The notes under the pieces: generated by a model
Told to the model about the DNA's origin: nothing
Seen by the model: only the letters and a program-made list of their open reading frames with translations
Database searches by the model: none
NCBI RefSeq assembly: GCF_000379525.1
Contig: NZ_KB902452.1
Coordinates: 25,676-89,675, forward strand
Direction: 5' to 3'
DNA: 64,000 nucleotides
Origin: Lamprocystis purpurea DSM 4197
GTDB lineage: Bacteria > Pseudomonadota > Gammaproteobacteria > Chromatiales > Chromatiaceae
Shown: positions 53,261-60,647 of the stretch, piece by piece
Layout of the letters: every line of letters begins with the position of its first letter
Position numbering within the stretch: the first letter of the stretch is position 1
Translations under genes and position numbers: made by a program

Positions 53261-53315
53261 AATCTAATGCGTAAGAGCGATTACTGGCTAGTCGGAGAAT
53301 ACCCATTTTGGGTCA
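53261..53315 (-). promoter_or_regulatory. Operator-promoter of the 53-kb membrane gene and hdeD (palindrome-9-TAGCCA-18-TAGATT)
   Basis: Plus-strand 53300-53315 reads TACCCATTTTGGGTCA. Leftward it is followed by 9 bases, TAGCCA (53285-53290, a weak -35), 18 bases and TAGATT (53261-53266). The long leader, about 245 bases, contains an open minus-strand frame (about 53240-53113: D-H-V-V-N-L-D-P-E-R-L-S-R-A-S-L) without a usual start codon; it was not recognised. Nothing else is seen in 53010-53493. Confidence 0.68.
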
Positions 53316-53493
53316 CGTAGCGGGACACTGACAAACATCCGCGGCCCCATTGTCCGCAGTCGACGGCTCCTGATGCGGCAGAATGAACCGATGATCGAGA
53401 CTTCACTGACCCTCACCGGGATAGGTATACCCCAACCGAGCCTCAGATTGGCCCGCCCTACCCTGCCGCGTGTGTTCCTAGAATGTCCGGGTC

Positions 53494-53745
53494 TTACCTG
53501 ACCGCTTCGTGGGTGGACGCCAGGTAACCTTGGATGAGTTGCTTAACTAAGTCCTGAACGGTACGCCCCTCCTGAACCGCCCGAATCTTCAGTTGTTGGC
53601 GCATTTTCGCCGGGATCTGAACATTGAGCCGCGCAGTGGGTTCCTCGGCGACCAGCGCTGTCAGCGGCACCAGATCCGGCGGCGTACCGCTGCCTGCGGC
53701 CGATTGCCCGGGGCGGGGCTTGACCTTCAAACGCGGTTCAGACAT
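53494..53745 (-). CDS. parG: Ribbon-helix-helix partition protein (ParG-like)
   Basis: An 83-residue protein with a flexible basic N-terminus and a C-terminal ribbon-helix-helix fold: T-A-R-L-N-V-Q-I-P-A-K-M-R-Q-Q-L-K-I-R-A at about residues 37-56, then T-V-Q-D-L-V-K-Q-L-I. It overlaps the 3' end of the parF-like gene by 8 bases, the arrangement of type Ib (parF-parG) partition cassettes. In these the small RHH protein binds the centromere and represses the operon. It would bind the iterated repeats upstream of parF. The symbol is by analogy. Confidence 0.78.
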   Translation of the reverse strand: MSEPRLKVKPRPGQSAAGSGTPPDLVPLTALVAEEPTARLNVQIPAKMRQQLKIRAVQEGRTVQDLVKQLIQGYLASTHEAVR

Positions 53746-54379
53746 CGAACGCCTCCTGGATTTGCTTGAGCAGGTGGTGGATCTCCCACGCGGCCGGCCC
53801 CGTGGGCTCGTCGTCCATAGCCGTCGACCCGTCGGCCATGGACCGGGCGAAGATCGTGCGATCGTAGATGGCCCCTTGCAGGATCGGGAACCCGTAAATC
53901 TTGATCGCGTCCGCGACTTCCCGCGCCAGGAGGGTGCCCTTCTTGGACCGGGTGATCACGAAAGCCGCCGCGGGGATACCGTCCGTGACGGTCTGTCGCG
54001 CCTGTATCATCTCGACCAGCGGGTCGCAGGCCCAAATATCCAACGGCGAGGGCTGGATCGGGATGAGCACCAGGTCCGCGACCTTGACGGCCGCCGCGCT
54101 CATTTTCTCCAGCTTGGCGGCGCCGTCGATGAAGACCCACTGGTAGGGTGCGCCCAAGGAGATCAGGTCCCGATCGAGCGTCGGCCGGTCCAGGCCGATC
54201 ACGGGAAAGCCGGCTTTCCCGTCGCCCGCATGGTGCCAGTCACGGGCGCTGCCTTGCGCGTCGGCATCGGCGAGCAGGACCGTCTGACCCTTGAGGTGCA
54301 GCGCTCGGGCCAGATGGGCGGCCAGGGTGGTTTTCCCGCACCCGCCTTTGGGATTAAGGATGGCGACGACATTTGGCAC
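53738..54379 (-). CDS. parF: ParA/ParF-type partition ATPase
   Basis: A 213-residue P-loop ATPase, the short type Ib (ParF) length without an N-terminal DNA-binding domain. The deviant Walker A is K-G-G-C-G-K-T-T near residue 11. The D-A-D-A-Q-G-S switch motif is near 40, and V-F-I-D-G-A-A is the Walker B. It moves plasmid copies apart together with the RHH partner. The presence of this cassette is the best evidence that the window belongs to a plasmid or to an island of plasmid origin. Upstream lies a C/T-rich repeat region. Confidence 0.9.
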   Translation of the reverse strand: MPNVVAILNPKGGCGKTTLAAHLARALHLKGQTVLLADADAQGSARDWHHAGDGKAGFPVIGLDRPTLDRDLISLGAPYQWVFIDGAAKLEKMSAAAVKVADLVLIPIQPSPLDIWACDPLVEMIQARQTVTDGIPAAAFVITRSKKGTLLAREVADAIKIYGFPILQGAIYDRTIFARSMADGSTAMDDEPTGPAAWEIHHLLKQIQEAFDV

Positions 54380-54425
54380 AGGTTAACCCCCTGGTTGATC
54401 AAGCTTTGTTATATGATTTCAACGG

Positions 54426-54770
54426 TTCCTCGCTTCCCTGCTTCTTGGCTGCATCGCCGTTTTCCTTCCTCGCTTCCTCACTTCCCCTGAACGCCCGTTC
54501 CTTTGAAGCCGTCTGCCGGCGACATCGCGTTGCGCGGCCAGATCGAGGGTGACGCCATTTGAGTTCGGCACGTCTCATTGCTTCCCGCCTTCCTCTCTTT
54601 ACCGCTTCGTTGCTTCATCGCTTCCCCGTTCGTCCGAGACGGTGAAACATTCCACCAGGCGACAAGGAGGGGACGGCTCAACATCCGCCTGGCCCCGCCC
54701 GGCGAACTTCACATCCTCCCTTCTCAACTTCCCGGCTTCCTTGCTTCCTCGTTTCTTCGTCTCCGAGGAA
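54426..54770. repeat. Iterated TTCCTCGCTTCC repeats, probable partition centromere
   Basis: The 12-mer TTCCTCGCTTCC occurs exactly at 54426-54437 and 54466-54477. One-mismatch copies lie at 54614-54625 and 54737-54748, and further partial CTTCC units lie between. All are in the noncoding interval 54380-54805 between parF and the integrase gene. Arrays of short direct repeats directly upstream of parF are where ParG-type proteins bind; replication iterons are an alternative, although no rep gene is visible. Confidence 0.6.
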
Positions 54771-54805
54771 CGTTGGAAGAGACCAAGGAAAGAATCCTGC
54801 ATCCG

Positions 54806-55966
54806 TCACGCTGGTGCACCAGCCCCAAAGAACTGCGCCATCCCTCCTTCGCGTGCCCGTAACTTACGCAGGTACCGCCGGATCATCCGCTCATCCTTCC
54901 AGCCCCCGGCCTGGAGAATCCCCGCCGTCGAGACGCCGGCCGCCGCCAGGTCCTGGGCCGCGCCGACCCGCAGCGAGTGCCCGGAGAAGGACGCCGCATA
55001 CCGCAGCATCGCCCGCCTGACCTCGCGCCGGTCGCTGCCCGTCACGTCTAAAGTGCCATTCATGATGGCGATCCGCGCCACGGCGAGTTTCACCACCGAG
55101 TTGACCTCCGGCGCGCTCAAGCGCTGCGCCGTGACCAGCAACACGGCGGTTGGGCCACGCCCGCCGTTGCTGCGCAAGCGGGTGAACACCGGTCCTGACT
55201 GAATGTTGCCGCGCGCCATCCAGGTGCGCAGCAGGTCCGCGGTCAGCGGCGCCAGATACCGGGGCTCCGGCTCCGCCGCCAGTCGCTGCTTGGTCGGTCG
55301 CAGCATCACCAGGGCACCGTCGCCGTCCGTGAACTCCAGGTCCGCAACATCGATGGCCACCAACTCGGCACGGCGCGCCATGGTGTTGTGGCCGACCGCC
55401 AGCAGAGCGGCATCCCGCAGCCCCTTCAGGTTCGCGGGGTCACGGGTCAGCGCCGCCAGGGCCTCCAGAACATCGGTCCAGCGGAACGGCGCCGCCTGGT
55501 CCTGGCCGCCGCTGCCACGCGTCTTCGCCTTGACCGTGTTGCGCACCATCGCCGCCTTGGTCGGATCGGGCGCATCCAGGAGGCGATGCAGCGTGCTCAG
55601 GGTGCTCAGGTAGCGCAGCACCGTGGCGCGGGCGCGGGCCGGTTCCCCATCGTAGCCACCCAACATGTCGGTCACGAACCGCACCAGCAGTTCCGGCCGG
55701 GCCGGGATCCGGATGCGGTCGCGTTCGTCCGGGTACCAGGCCGATGCCCGGCCCAGTGCCCAGGTCCGGAAGACCGCCCAGTCGCAGGTCCAGGCGATCC
55801 GGGTGTTCGGCGCGGCGGCCTCCAGTGCGGTGGTGATGGACAGGTCGGAGGTCGCCAGCCAATCGTCGCCGCGGAAGAGCGCGTGGGTAACCGCGCTCGG
55901 CAGGCGGCCGAGGGCGGGATCAAAGAGTCCGGCGGTTCCTCCGGCATGTGGCTCCAGAGCGTTCAC
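54806..55966 (-). CDS. Tyrosine recombinase (integrase/Cre-like)
   Basis: The product has 386 residues. After an N-terminal SAM-like core-binding domain, the catalytic domain shows the first arginine in N-T-M-A-R-R-A-E-L. The H-x-x-R box is G-H-S-L-R-V-G, and the nucleophile is Tyr in E-R-M-I-R-R-Y-L-R-K. The spacing fits tyrosine recombinases; overall it resembles Cre-type plasmid resolvases rather than phage integrases with an AP2 arm domain. It overlaps the upstream helicase gene by 4 bases (ATGA). Near the par locus, a role in plasmid multimer resolution is plausible; integration is also possible. Confidence 0.87.
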   Translation of the reverse strand: MNALEPHAGGTAGLFDPALGRLPSAVTHALFRGDDWLATSDLSITTALEAAAPNTRIAWTCDWAVFRTWALGRASAWYPDERDRIRIPARPELLVRFVTDMLGGYDGEPARARATVLRYLSTLSTLHRLLDAPDPTKAAMVRNTVKAKTRGSGGQDQAAPFRWTDVLEALAALTRDPANLKGLRDAALLAVGHNTMARRAELVAIDVADLEFTDGDGALVMLRPTKQRLAAEPEPRYLAPLTADLLRTWMARGNIQSGPVFTRLRSNGGRGPTAVLLVTAQRLSAPEVNSVVKLAVARIAIMNGTLDVTGSDRREVRRAMLRYAASFSGHSLRVGAAQDLAAAGVSTAGILQAGGWKDERMIRRYLRKLRAREGGMAQFFGAGAPA

Positions 55967-58248
55967 AGCCGCTCCATGGCCACGACGCCCGATTTGATGG
56001 AGCGGCGGGTTCCGCCGAAGTTGATGTCCAGGATGTCCTGGTCACGAATGCCGACCACCAGGCCCTCGCCGAAGAAGGGGTGGCGCACCCGGTCGTTGAG
56101 GCCCCAGTCACCGGGAGACACCGGCGCCGTCGGTGGCTCCACCGGCGCCTGATAGCGCTCCTCAAGCCCCACTTCCCCGAGATAGCGGTTGAGCACCGGC
56201 GCCGCCGACAGCGCCGCCGCCGGCAAGAGTGCCCCGTGGTCGACGCCGGACAGCCGATGGGTAATCGCCTCCCCGAGTACCGTGCTGGTGCGCAGATTGG
56301 CTTCGAAGACGAAGGCGCTGGCGGGGCTCTTGGCCCGCGCGGGTCCCCGGGTGGGGGTGCCAAGCCACACCGCATCGAAGCGCGCATCCGGCGGCACGAT
56401 CAGCAGAAGTTGCTCCTGGACGCGGGTCAGTGCCACATAGGCGAGCCGCCGCTCTTCCTCGGCATTGGCGCGGCGCGACGGGAACAACCCGTCTTCCAGC
56501 CCGGCGACGATGACCAGGGGAAACTCGCGTCCCTTCACCTGGTGGATCGAGGACAAGAGCACGGCATCGCCCCCGGCCTCGTAGCGCTCCCGCGCCCGGC
56601 GCAGCGCATCCATACGGGTGACGAACTCACCGACCGTCGTGCGGGTGCGTACCGCCCAATCCAGGAGCGTCTGGAAGGCCAACTCCTTTTCGGCCGCAGC
56701 CTCGCTGGTCGCCGCGGTGGCGAACGCACTCACCAGATCGGTCGTACTGGCGTAGTACCGCAGCGCATCGGCTGCCGGCCACTCGGCCCACCCCAGGGCC
56801 TCGTGCCACAGTTGCGCACGATCGCTGATCCGCGTTGCGTGATAGGGCTTTTTGGCCTGGCGGGCGGTCGCCATGAGCCTGGCCGGGGCCTGCGCGGGGG
56901 CCTCCACGATGGCATCCGCCAAGGCATCCAGGGTCGCCGCGGTGAGCCACAGGGTCGGGGTCGACAGCATGTGGCGGACGATCTCGCGTGCGCGCGGCTC
57001 GGCGAAGAGGGTGCCGGCGGCGAGGCGGAGGTAACCCAGGAGCCCGGCGATCTCGGGGACCCGGAACAGGTCGTCCTTCGCCTTGACGTAGGGGATGTCG
57101 CGCTCCAGCAGGGCCAGTTCCAGGCTCAGCGTCTGGGCCCAGAGGCGGGCGAGGACCGCGACTTCGCGCAGCGACCGCCCGGAACGGCGCCAGTCGTCGA
57201 TGGCCGCCACCACCGCCGCCTGATCCCCGGCCGAGGTGGCGCGCAGCACCGCGATGCCGGTGTCGGGCGTGGCCGGCGCCGAGACGCACAGGGTATCCAT
57301 GCGGTTGCGGTTATGGCCGATCAACTGGGCGGCGGCCAGCGACACCCGGTGGCCGAAGCGAAAGGTCCGGGACAGGGTGTAGCGGGTCGCCCCGGGGAAG
57401 TGCTGCGCGAACTCCTCCCCCATGATTTCCGGGCGCGCACCCCGCCAAGCGTAGATGCATTGGGAATCATCGCCCACCGCGTTCAGGTGCGCCCGGGTGC
57501 CCACCAGTTGGATCAGCAACTCCACCTGGACGCGACTGACATCCTGGAACTCATCGACCACCACCAGGTCCAGCTTGTTGGTGACCAACGCGAGCGCGGT
57601 GGGGTTGGCCCGCATCACCGCCACGGGGTCCGACAGCAGGTCAGCGAAGAACCGCAGGCCGGCGCGCTCGCGCGCCTGCTCAAAGTGCGCGAAGGCCCGG
57701 ACGAAGTAGGCACAGGTCGGCAGCAAACCAAAGGTCCGGAAGGCGTCCGCCGCGGACAGCAGATCAGATTTGACCAGTCCGATGAAGGCGCGAAACGCCT
57801 CGAACGCATCCTGGCTCGGATACTCGTCGCTGCCCGCCTCTTTCAGCGCCGCCAGGGCGGCCTCGCGGGCGAACTTCTTCTCCACGGCTTCGCTCGCCTC
57901 CAGGTGGCGGCGCGGCAGCAGTTCCTGCTGCTCGAACAGCACGGTCAGCGACAGCCCCAGGCTGTGGAAGGTGGACACCTTGGGCGCGGCGCGGTGGGTC
58001 GGCAGCACGCCCGTGAGCCGGGTCTGGAACTCTTTCGCCGCTTCACGGTTGAAGGCGAGCACGCGGATACGTTCCGCCGGGATTCCCTGCTCCAGCAGGA
58101 ACAGGACCCGGCCGACTAGCATGTGGGTCTTGCCCGAGCCGGCCACGGCGTAGGTGAGGCTGTGGCCGCCGGTGTGTTCGATGGCGCGCAGTTGTTCGTC
58201 GGTGTAGCCAGGGGCGGCTTGGCCGAGCGGGTCGCGCATCGTGGTCAC
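55963..58248 (-). CDS. UvrD/Rep-type superfamily 1 DNA helicase
   Basis: The product has 761 residues with all SF1A motifs. The Q motif is Y-T-D-E-Q-L-R-A-I. Walker A is A-G-S-G-K-T. Motif II is V-V-D-E-F-Q-D and motif III is G-D-D-S-Q-C-I-Y-A-W-R-G-A. Motif V is H-Q-V-K-G-R-E-F-P-L-V and motif VI is Y-V-A-L-T-R-V-Q. The C-terminus has a PcrA/UvrD-like tudor segment (V-R-H-P-F-F-G-E-G-L-V-V-G-I). It would unwind DNA 3'-5'. It overlaps both neighbours by 4 bases, making a coupled operon of 118-aa protein, helicase and recombinase. That suggests a joint function in replicon replication or recombination. Confidence 0.92.
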   Translation of the reverse strand: MTTMRDPLGQAAPGYTDEQLRAIEHTGGHSLTYAVAGSGKTHMLVGRVLFLLEQGIPAERIRVLAFNREAAKEFQTRLTGVLPTHRAAPKVSTFHSLGLSLTVLFEQQELLPRRHLEASEAVEKKFAREAALAALKEAGSDEYPSQDAFEAFRAFIGLVKSDLLSAADAFRTFGLLPTCAYFVRAFAHFEQARERAGLRFFADLLSDPVAVMRANPTALALVTNKLDLVVVDEFQDVSRVQVELLIQLVGTRAHLNAVGDDSQCIYAWRGARPEIMGEEFAQHFPGATRYTLSRTFRFGHRVSLAAAQLIGHNRNRMDTLCVSAPATPDTGIAVLRATSAGDQAAVVAAIDDWRRSGRSLREVAVLARLWAQTLSLELALLERDIPYVKAKDDLFRVPEIAGLLGYLRLAAGTLFAEPRAREIVRHMLSTPTLWLTAATLDALADAIVEAPAQAPARLMATARQAKKPYHATRISDRAQLWHEALGWAEWPAADALRYYASTTDLVSAFATAATSEAAAEKELAFQTLLDWAVRTRTTVGEFVTRMDALRRARERYEAGGDAVLLSSIHQVKGREFPLVIVAGLEDGLFPSRRANAEEERRLAYVALTRVQEQLLLIVPPDARFDAVWLGTPTRGPARAKSPASAFVFEANLRTSTVLGEAITHRLSGVDHGALLPAAALSAAPVLNRYLGEVGLEERYQAPVEPPTAPVSPGDWGLNDRVRHPFFGEGLVVGIRDQDILDINFGGTRRSIKSGVVAMERL

Positions 58249-58601
58249 AGGGGAATCCCCGCCTCATGGGCTGATCCGTGGCGTTCGGCGGCGACCATGG
58301 CCAACCACTCCGGCAGCGGCACGAACCGCGGCCCCCACTCATTGGTCGGCAAGTCCGGGTGGGTCTGATCATCGGCCCAGATGATCCAGCCGCCGACGGC
58401 GTCGGACAGGGTACGCACCGTTTCCAACTGTGCGTCATCGCGTTCGTCCGTTCCCTGCCTGCTGCCGGCGTCGTGAAGTTCGGCCCATAACTGGTACTCG
58501 ATCCCCATCAACCATCCCGCGCACCAACGCTCCTCGCTCACGTCGCTGATGGCTTCGTAGAGGGCGCGTTGCCGCGGGGTGAGTCGTTCTTCAGGCGTCA
58601 T
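58245..58601 (-). CDS. Hypothetical protein, 118 aa, first gene of the helicase-recombinase operon
   Basis: A small acidic soluble protein with the start M-T-P-E-E-R-L-T-P-R-Q-R-A-L-Y-E-A-I, then W-C-A-G-W-L-M-G-I-E-Y-Q-L-W and V-G-G-W-I-I-W-A-D-D. The tryptophan content is high. Its stop overlaps the helicase start by 4 bases, so translation is coupled. No family is recognised. Similar small proteins are common next to plasmid helicases. Confidence 0.72.
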   Translation of the reverse strand: MTPEERLTPRQRALYEAISDVSEERWCAGWLMGIEYQLWAELHDAGSRQGTDERDDAQLETVRTLSDAVGGWIIWADDQTHPDLPTNEWGPRFVPLPEWLAMVAAERHGSAHEAGIPL

Positions 58602-59165
58602 GGCGTTCTCTCTTTGGCCTTGGTTTGGCTACGACTGGAGGGTCCACCGCTGACCAACTGCGGCGTTACGGATGGGGCGGGAATTCCAGCTTTCATTACG
58701 GATCACTCGCCGATCTACTGCCTCGTATTAGATTGTCGTATCTGGACACCGAGAAACGATGATGTGGGATATCAGACCCCAGGCCGCCAGAGTCCCAGTC
58801 GGCATTGCGCAGCCAGCAAAGCGCCTTCATCAGGCTTGCATCCCCTTCGCCAGCGGCCTTGCGCATCGTCACTGTTCCACGTTTCCGTTCCACGCCACCC
58901 AACAGCATCCTTAGCCACTGGTTTCGCCCGTCTTTTCGTTTGTTCGCCGAACCATTCCGCACCGTTACTTCCCTGTTCCACGCGTCTGATCCAAGAATTT
59001 CGATCATCCTGGAGCGGTGTAGCTACCCGCCATAGTTGCCATTATAGCGGCCCGCAAAATAGCGTCAATGGCGATGAAAATATATAGCTTTCCGCTTTAC
59101 GTTTTCCACCGTTCTTGCTAGGCTACGCCCCATGGTTTATGTCTTTCATTATTGCTGAGTTTGCT
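58602..59165. other. AT-richer divergent intergenic region with a promoter candidate
   Basis: About 560 bases of lower GC than the flanks, especially 59035-59165. A rightward promoter candidate is TTTACG (59096-59101), 17 bases, TAGGCT (59119-59124). A minus-strand frame at 58696-59007 (103 codons, starting M-I-E-I-L-G-S-D-A-W) is open but lacks a ribosome site, and I cannot support it as a gene. An origin of replication or regulatory role is possible. Confidence 0.4.
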
Positions 59166-59255
59166 ATGAGTGGCACACCGCGACCCGCGACACCGATAGA
59201 GCGTTTTTCAGCGTCCGTAAAGGACGGGCCTATATGGGTTGTCCGCGGCCCCTAG
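59166..59255 (+). CDS. Possible 29-aa small protein
   Basis: An ATG at 59166, about 40 bases after the promoter candidate, opens a 29-codon frame (S-G-T-P-R-P-A-T-P-I-E-R-F-S-A-S-V-K-D-G). It stops at 59255 inside the next small frame, which overlaps it by 22 bases in another reading frame. The two could be a single frameshifted gene. A TTGTCCGC/GCGGACAA hairpin (59239-59262) covers the overlap. Confidence 0.3.
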   Translation: MSGTPRPATPIERFSASVKDGPIWVVRGP

Positions 59256-59356
59256 CGGACAAGGTGTTCTACGCGAACCAACGGGCCATTGAAACCGCTT
59301 TGGGTCACCTGCCTACGGCTCCGGCGACTGGGCAACAATTGGACTTCGTCTTTTAG
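59234..59356 (+). CDS. Possible 40-aa small protein
   Basis: The frame starts at ATG 59234 and reads G-C-P-R-P-L-A-D-K-V-F-Y-A-N-Q-R-A-I-E-T, ending D-F-V-F. Composition is protein-like from about A-D-K-V onward. It overlaps the preceding small frame and ends 23 bases before the next gene. Translational coupling or programmed frameshifting through the hairpin at 59239-59262 is conceivable but unproven. Confidence 0.38.
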   Translation: MGCPRPLADKVFYANQRAIETALGHLPTAPATGQQLDFVF

Positions 59357-59379
59357 ATCAGTTTCCTGGAGTATCCGCC

Positions 59380-59613
59380 ATGAGTGAAACACCGAAACCC
59401 CGCGAAAGATGGGCTTCTGCCACGGTCCATCTATGGGCTGATGAACCGCTCGACGCCGATAGTGAGTGGGATGAGCAGAAGGCCGAAAAGTTGCGCGACG
59501 CATTCACGCAGATTGATCTGTCAGGGATTGTACAGCGTGCGGTCGATGCGGCCATCGCTGGAGTTCCGGAGTTGATAGCGTGCCGTGTGGCGGCGTTCGT
59601 CCAGGCCGACTAA
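59380..59613 (+). CDS. Small hypothetical protein, 77 aa
   Basis: The ATG at 59380 follows CTGGAGTATCCGCC, a fair ribosome site. The product is acidic with an amphipathic helical centre (D-E-Q-K-A-E-K-L-R-D-A-F) and a C-terminal helix (V-Q-R-A-V-D-A-A-I-A-G-V-P-E-L-I). It has no signal peptide or membrane segment. It heads a rightward group ending in the methylase-helicase gene. I do not recognise the family. Confidence 0.6.
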   Translation: MSETPKPRERWASATVHLWADEPLDADSEWDEQKAEKLRDAFTQIDLSGIVQRAVDAAIAGVPELIACRVAAFVQAD

Positions 59614-59617
59614 GCGC

Positions 59618-59797
59618 ATGGAGGGGATGACGGCCGTGATCGCGCACGCATCAACGCGGATGCGCTGGGGCGGGATTCATCGCAGCACGCGCTGCTGGCG
59701 CGCCGATTCGACGGCTGATGCGTTTGTCGTTCGCAAGCCGGCGGCGCGAACCACGGCATGGCACTTGATTGCTTCAGAGGGGGTGGGAAATGAATAG
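59618..59797 (+). CDS. Possible small basic protein, 59 aa
   Basis: An open frame from ATG 59618 (or 59627, right after GGAGGGG) overlaps the start of the next gene by 8 bases. The product is rich in R, A and T (R-W-G-G-I-H-R-S-T-R-C-W-R-A). Its position in a compact operon is the only support; composition could also be a shadow. Low certainty. Confidence 0.28.
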   Translation: MEGMTAVIAHASTRMRWGGIHRSTRCWRADSTADAFVVRKPAARTTAWHLIASEGVGNE

Positions 59798-60647
59798 GAA
59801 TCCCGGCGAGGTCTATGCTGACCTCTGGCGCGAGTATGTCGCGGCCAGACGGGCATTCGATGCGCGATCCAACGCACTCGCTCAACGTGAGGCCAGTGAG
59901 CTTGCGATCGAAGCATTTTCCCAACAAACCTTTTCCAAGGACACCTATGAGTCCCGGACGGACCTGACGAAACGTGCCGCGGCGATCGTCGCCCGCCTGG
60001 TCGGCATGGCCAATGAGGCGTTCACGCCCACCGGGTGCCCGGCGCTGAGCATTCCCTATGGTGATTTCCAAACCCGTTTCGTCACTGAGGCGTGCGCCGA
60101 CCGCGCGGGTCGGGGTGACGTCTTTCGCCCCGAGCAGTTCGATCCCGCGGCGTTGTGGCGCGAACTGGAACAGGACTATGGCGGCGAGAAGGGCGTTGCA
60201 CTGGCCTACCGCAAGGCCGCGTGCTGCATCGACGGCGAATTTGACCTGCGACCGGGGGCGGTCGTCGAGCGCCGCCGTGAAGGCATCGTCCTGTCCACGC
60301 GGGTCTATATCGACAGTTCATTTGAGACGCGCACCCGCAAACCGCTGTCCTGGGGCCGGCAAGGAGAACTTGCTCAATTGCTGGGCTACTTGCAGACGTT
60401 CGCGGTCTGGGCAGAGGACGCCAGCAATCTCGCGGGCGGGCTCGAGGAGACGAAACGCCGCCTGTGCGACCGTGATTACGCAGTGGTCTCCCGGCAACGG
60501 ATCAGGGTCTCCCCGGCCCTGCACATTGTCACCTATCACACCCGGTTCGAGTTCATCTTCGGTGCCGCGATCGGCGTGCAACTGCAACTGTTCCTGGCCC
60601 TCTACGGCCGTCATTCCCAAACCGCCGATGCCCAGGAGGCCGCGTGA
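59790..60647 (+). CDS. Hypothetical protein, 285 aa, upstream of the methylase-helicase
   Basis: The ATG at 59790 follows a purine-rich ribosome site (GAGGGGGTGGG). The product is soluble and largely helical at the N-terminus (V-Y-A-D-L-W-R-E-Y-V-A-A-R-R-A-F-D). A mixed region follows (E-G-I-V-L-S-T-R-V-Y-I-D-S-S-F-E-T-R), and the C-terminus contains a hydrophobic stretch (F-I-F-G-A-A-I-G-V-Q-L-Q-L-F-L-A). DUF4942-like methylase-associated proteins have a similar N-terminal look, but I cannot confirm that. Its end overlaps the GTG start of the methylase-helicase gene by 4 bases, suggesting a functional pair. Confidence 0.65.
   Translation: MNRNPGEVYADLWREYVAARRAFDARSNALAQREASELAIEAFSQQTFSKDTYESRTDLTKRAAAIVARLVGMANEAFTPTGCPALSIPYGDFQTRFVTEACADRAGRGDVFRPEQFDPAALWRELEQDYGGEKGVALAYRKAACCIDGEFDLRPGAVVERRREGIVLSTRVYIDSSFETRTRKPLSWGRQGELAQLLGYLQTFAVWAEDASNLAGGLEETKRRLCDRDYAVVSRQRIRVSPALHIVTYHTRFEFIFGAAIGVQLQLFLALYGRHSQTADAQEAA

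Noticed and set aside
55948-58119. Rightward open frame of about 720 codons opposite the UvrD-like helicase
   Set aside because: Shadow of the helicase gene, which has all SF1 motifs in order on the minus strand.
58696-59007. 103-codon leftward frame in the gap before the small rightward genes
   Set aside because: No ribosome site, no recognisable motif and low-complexity charged composition; left as noncoding.
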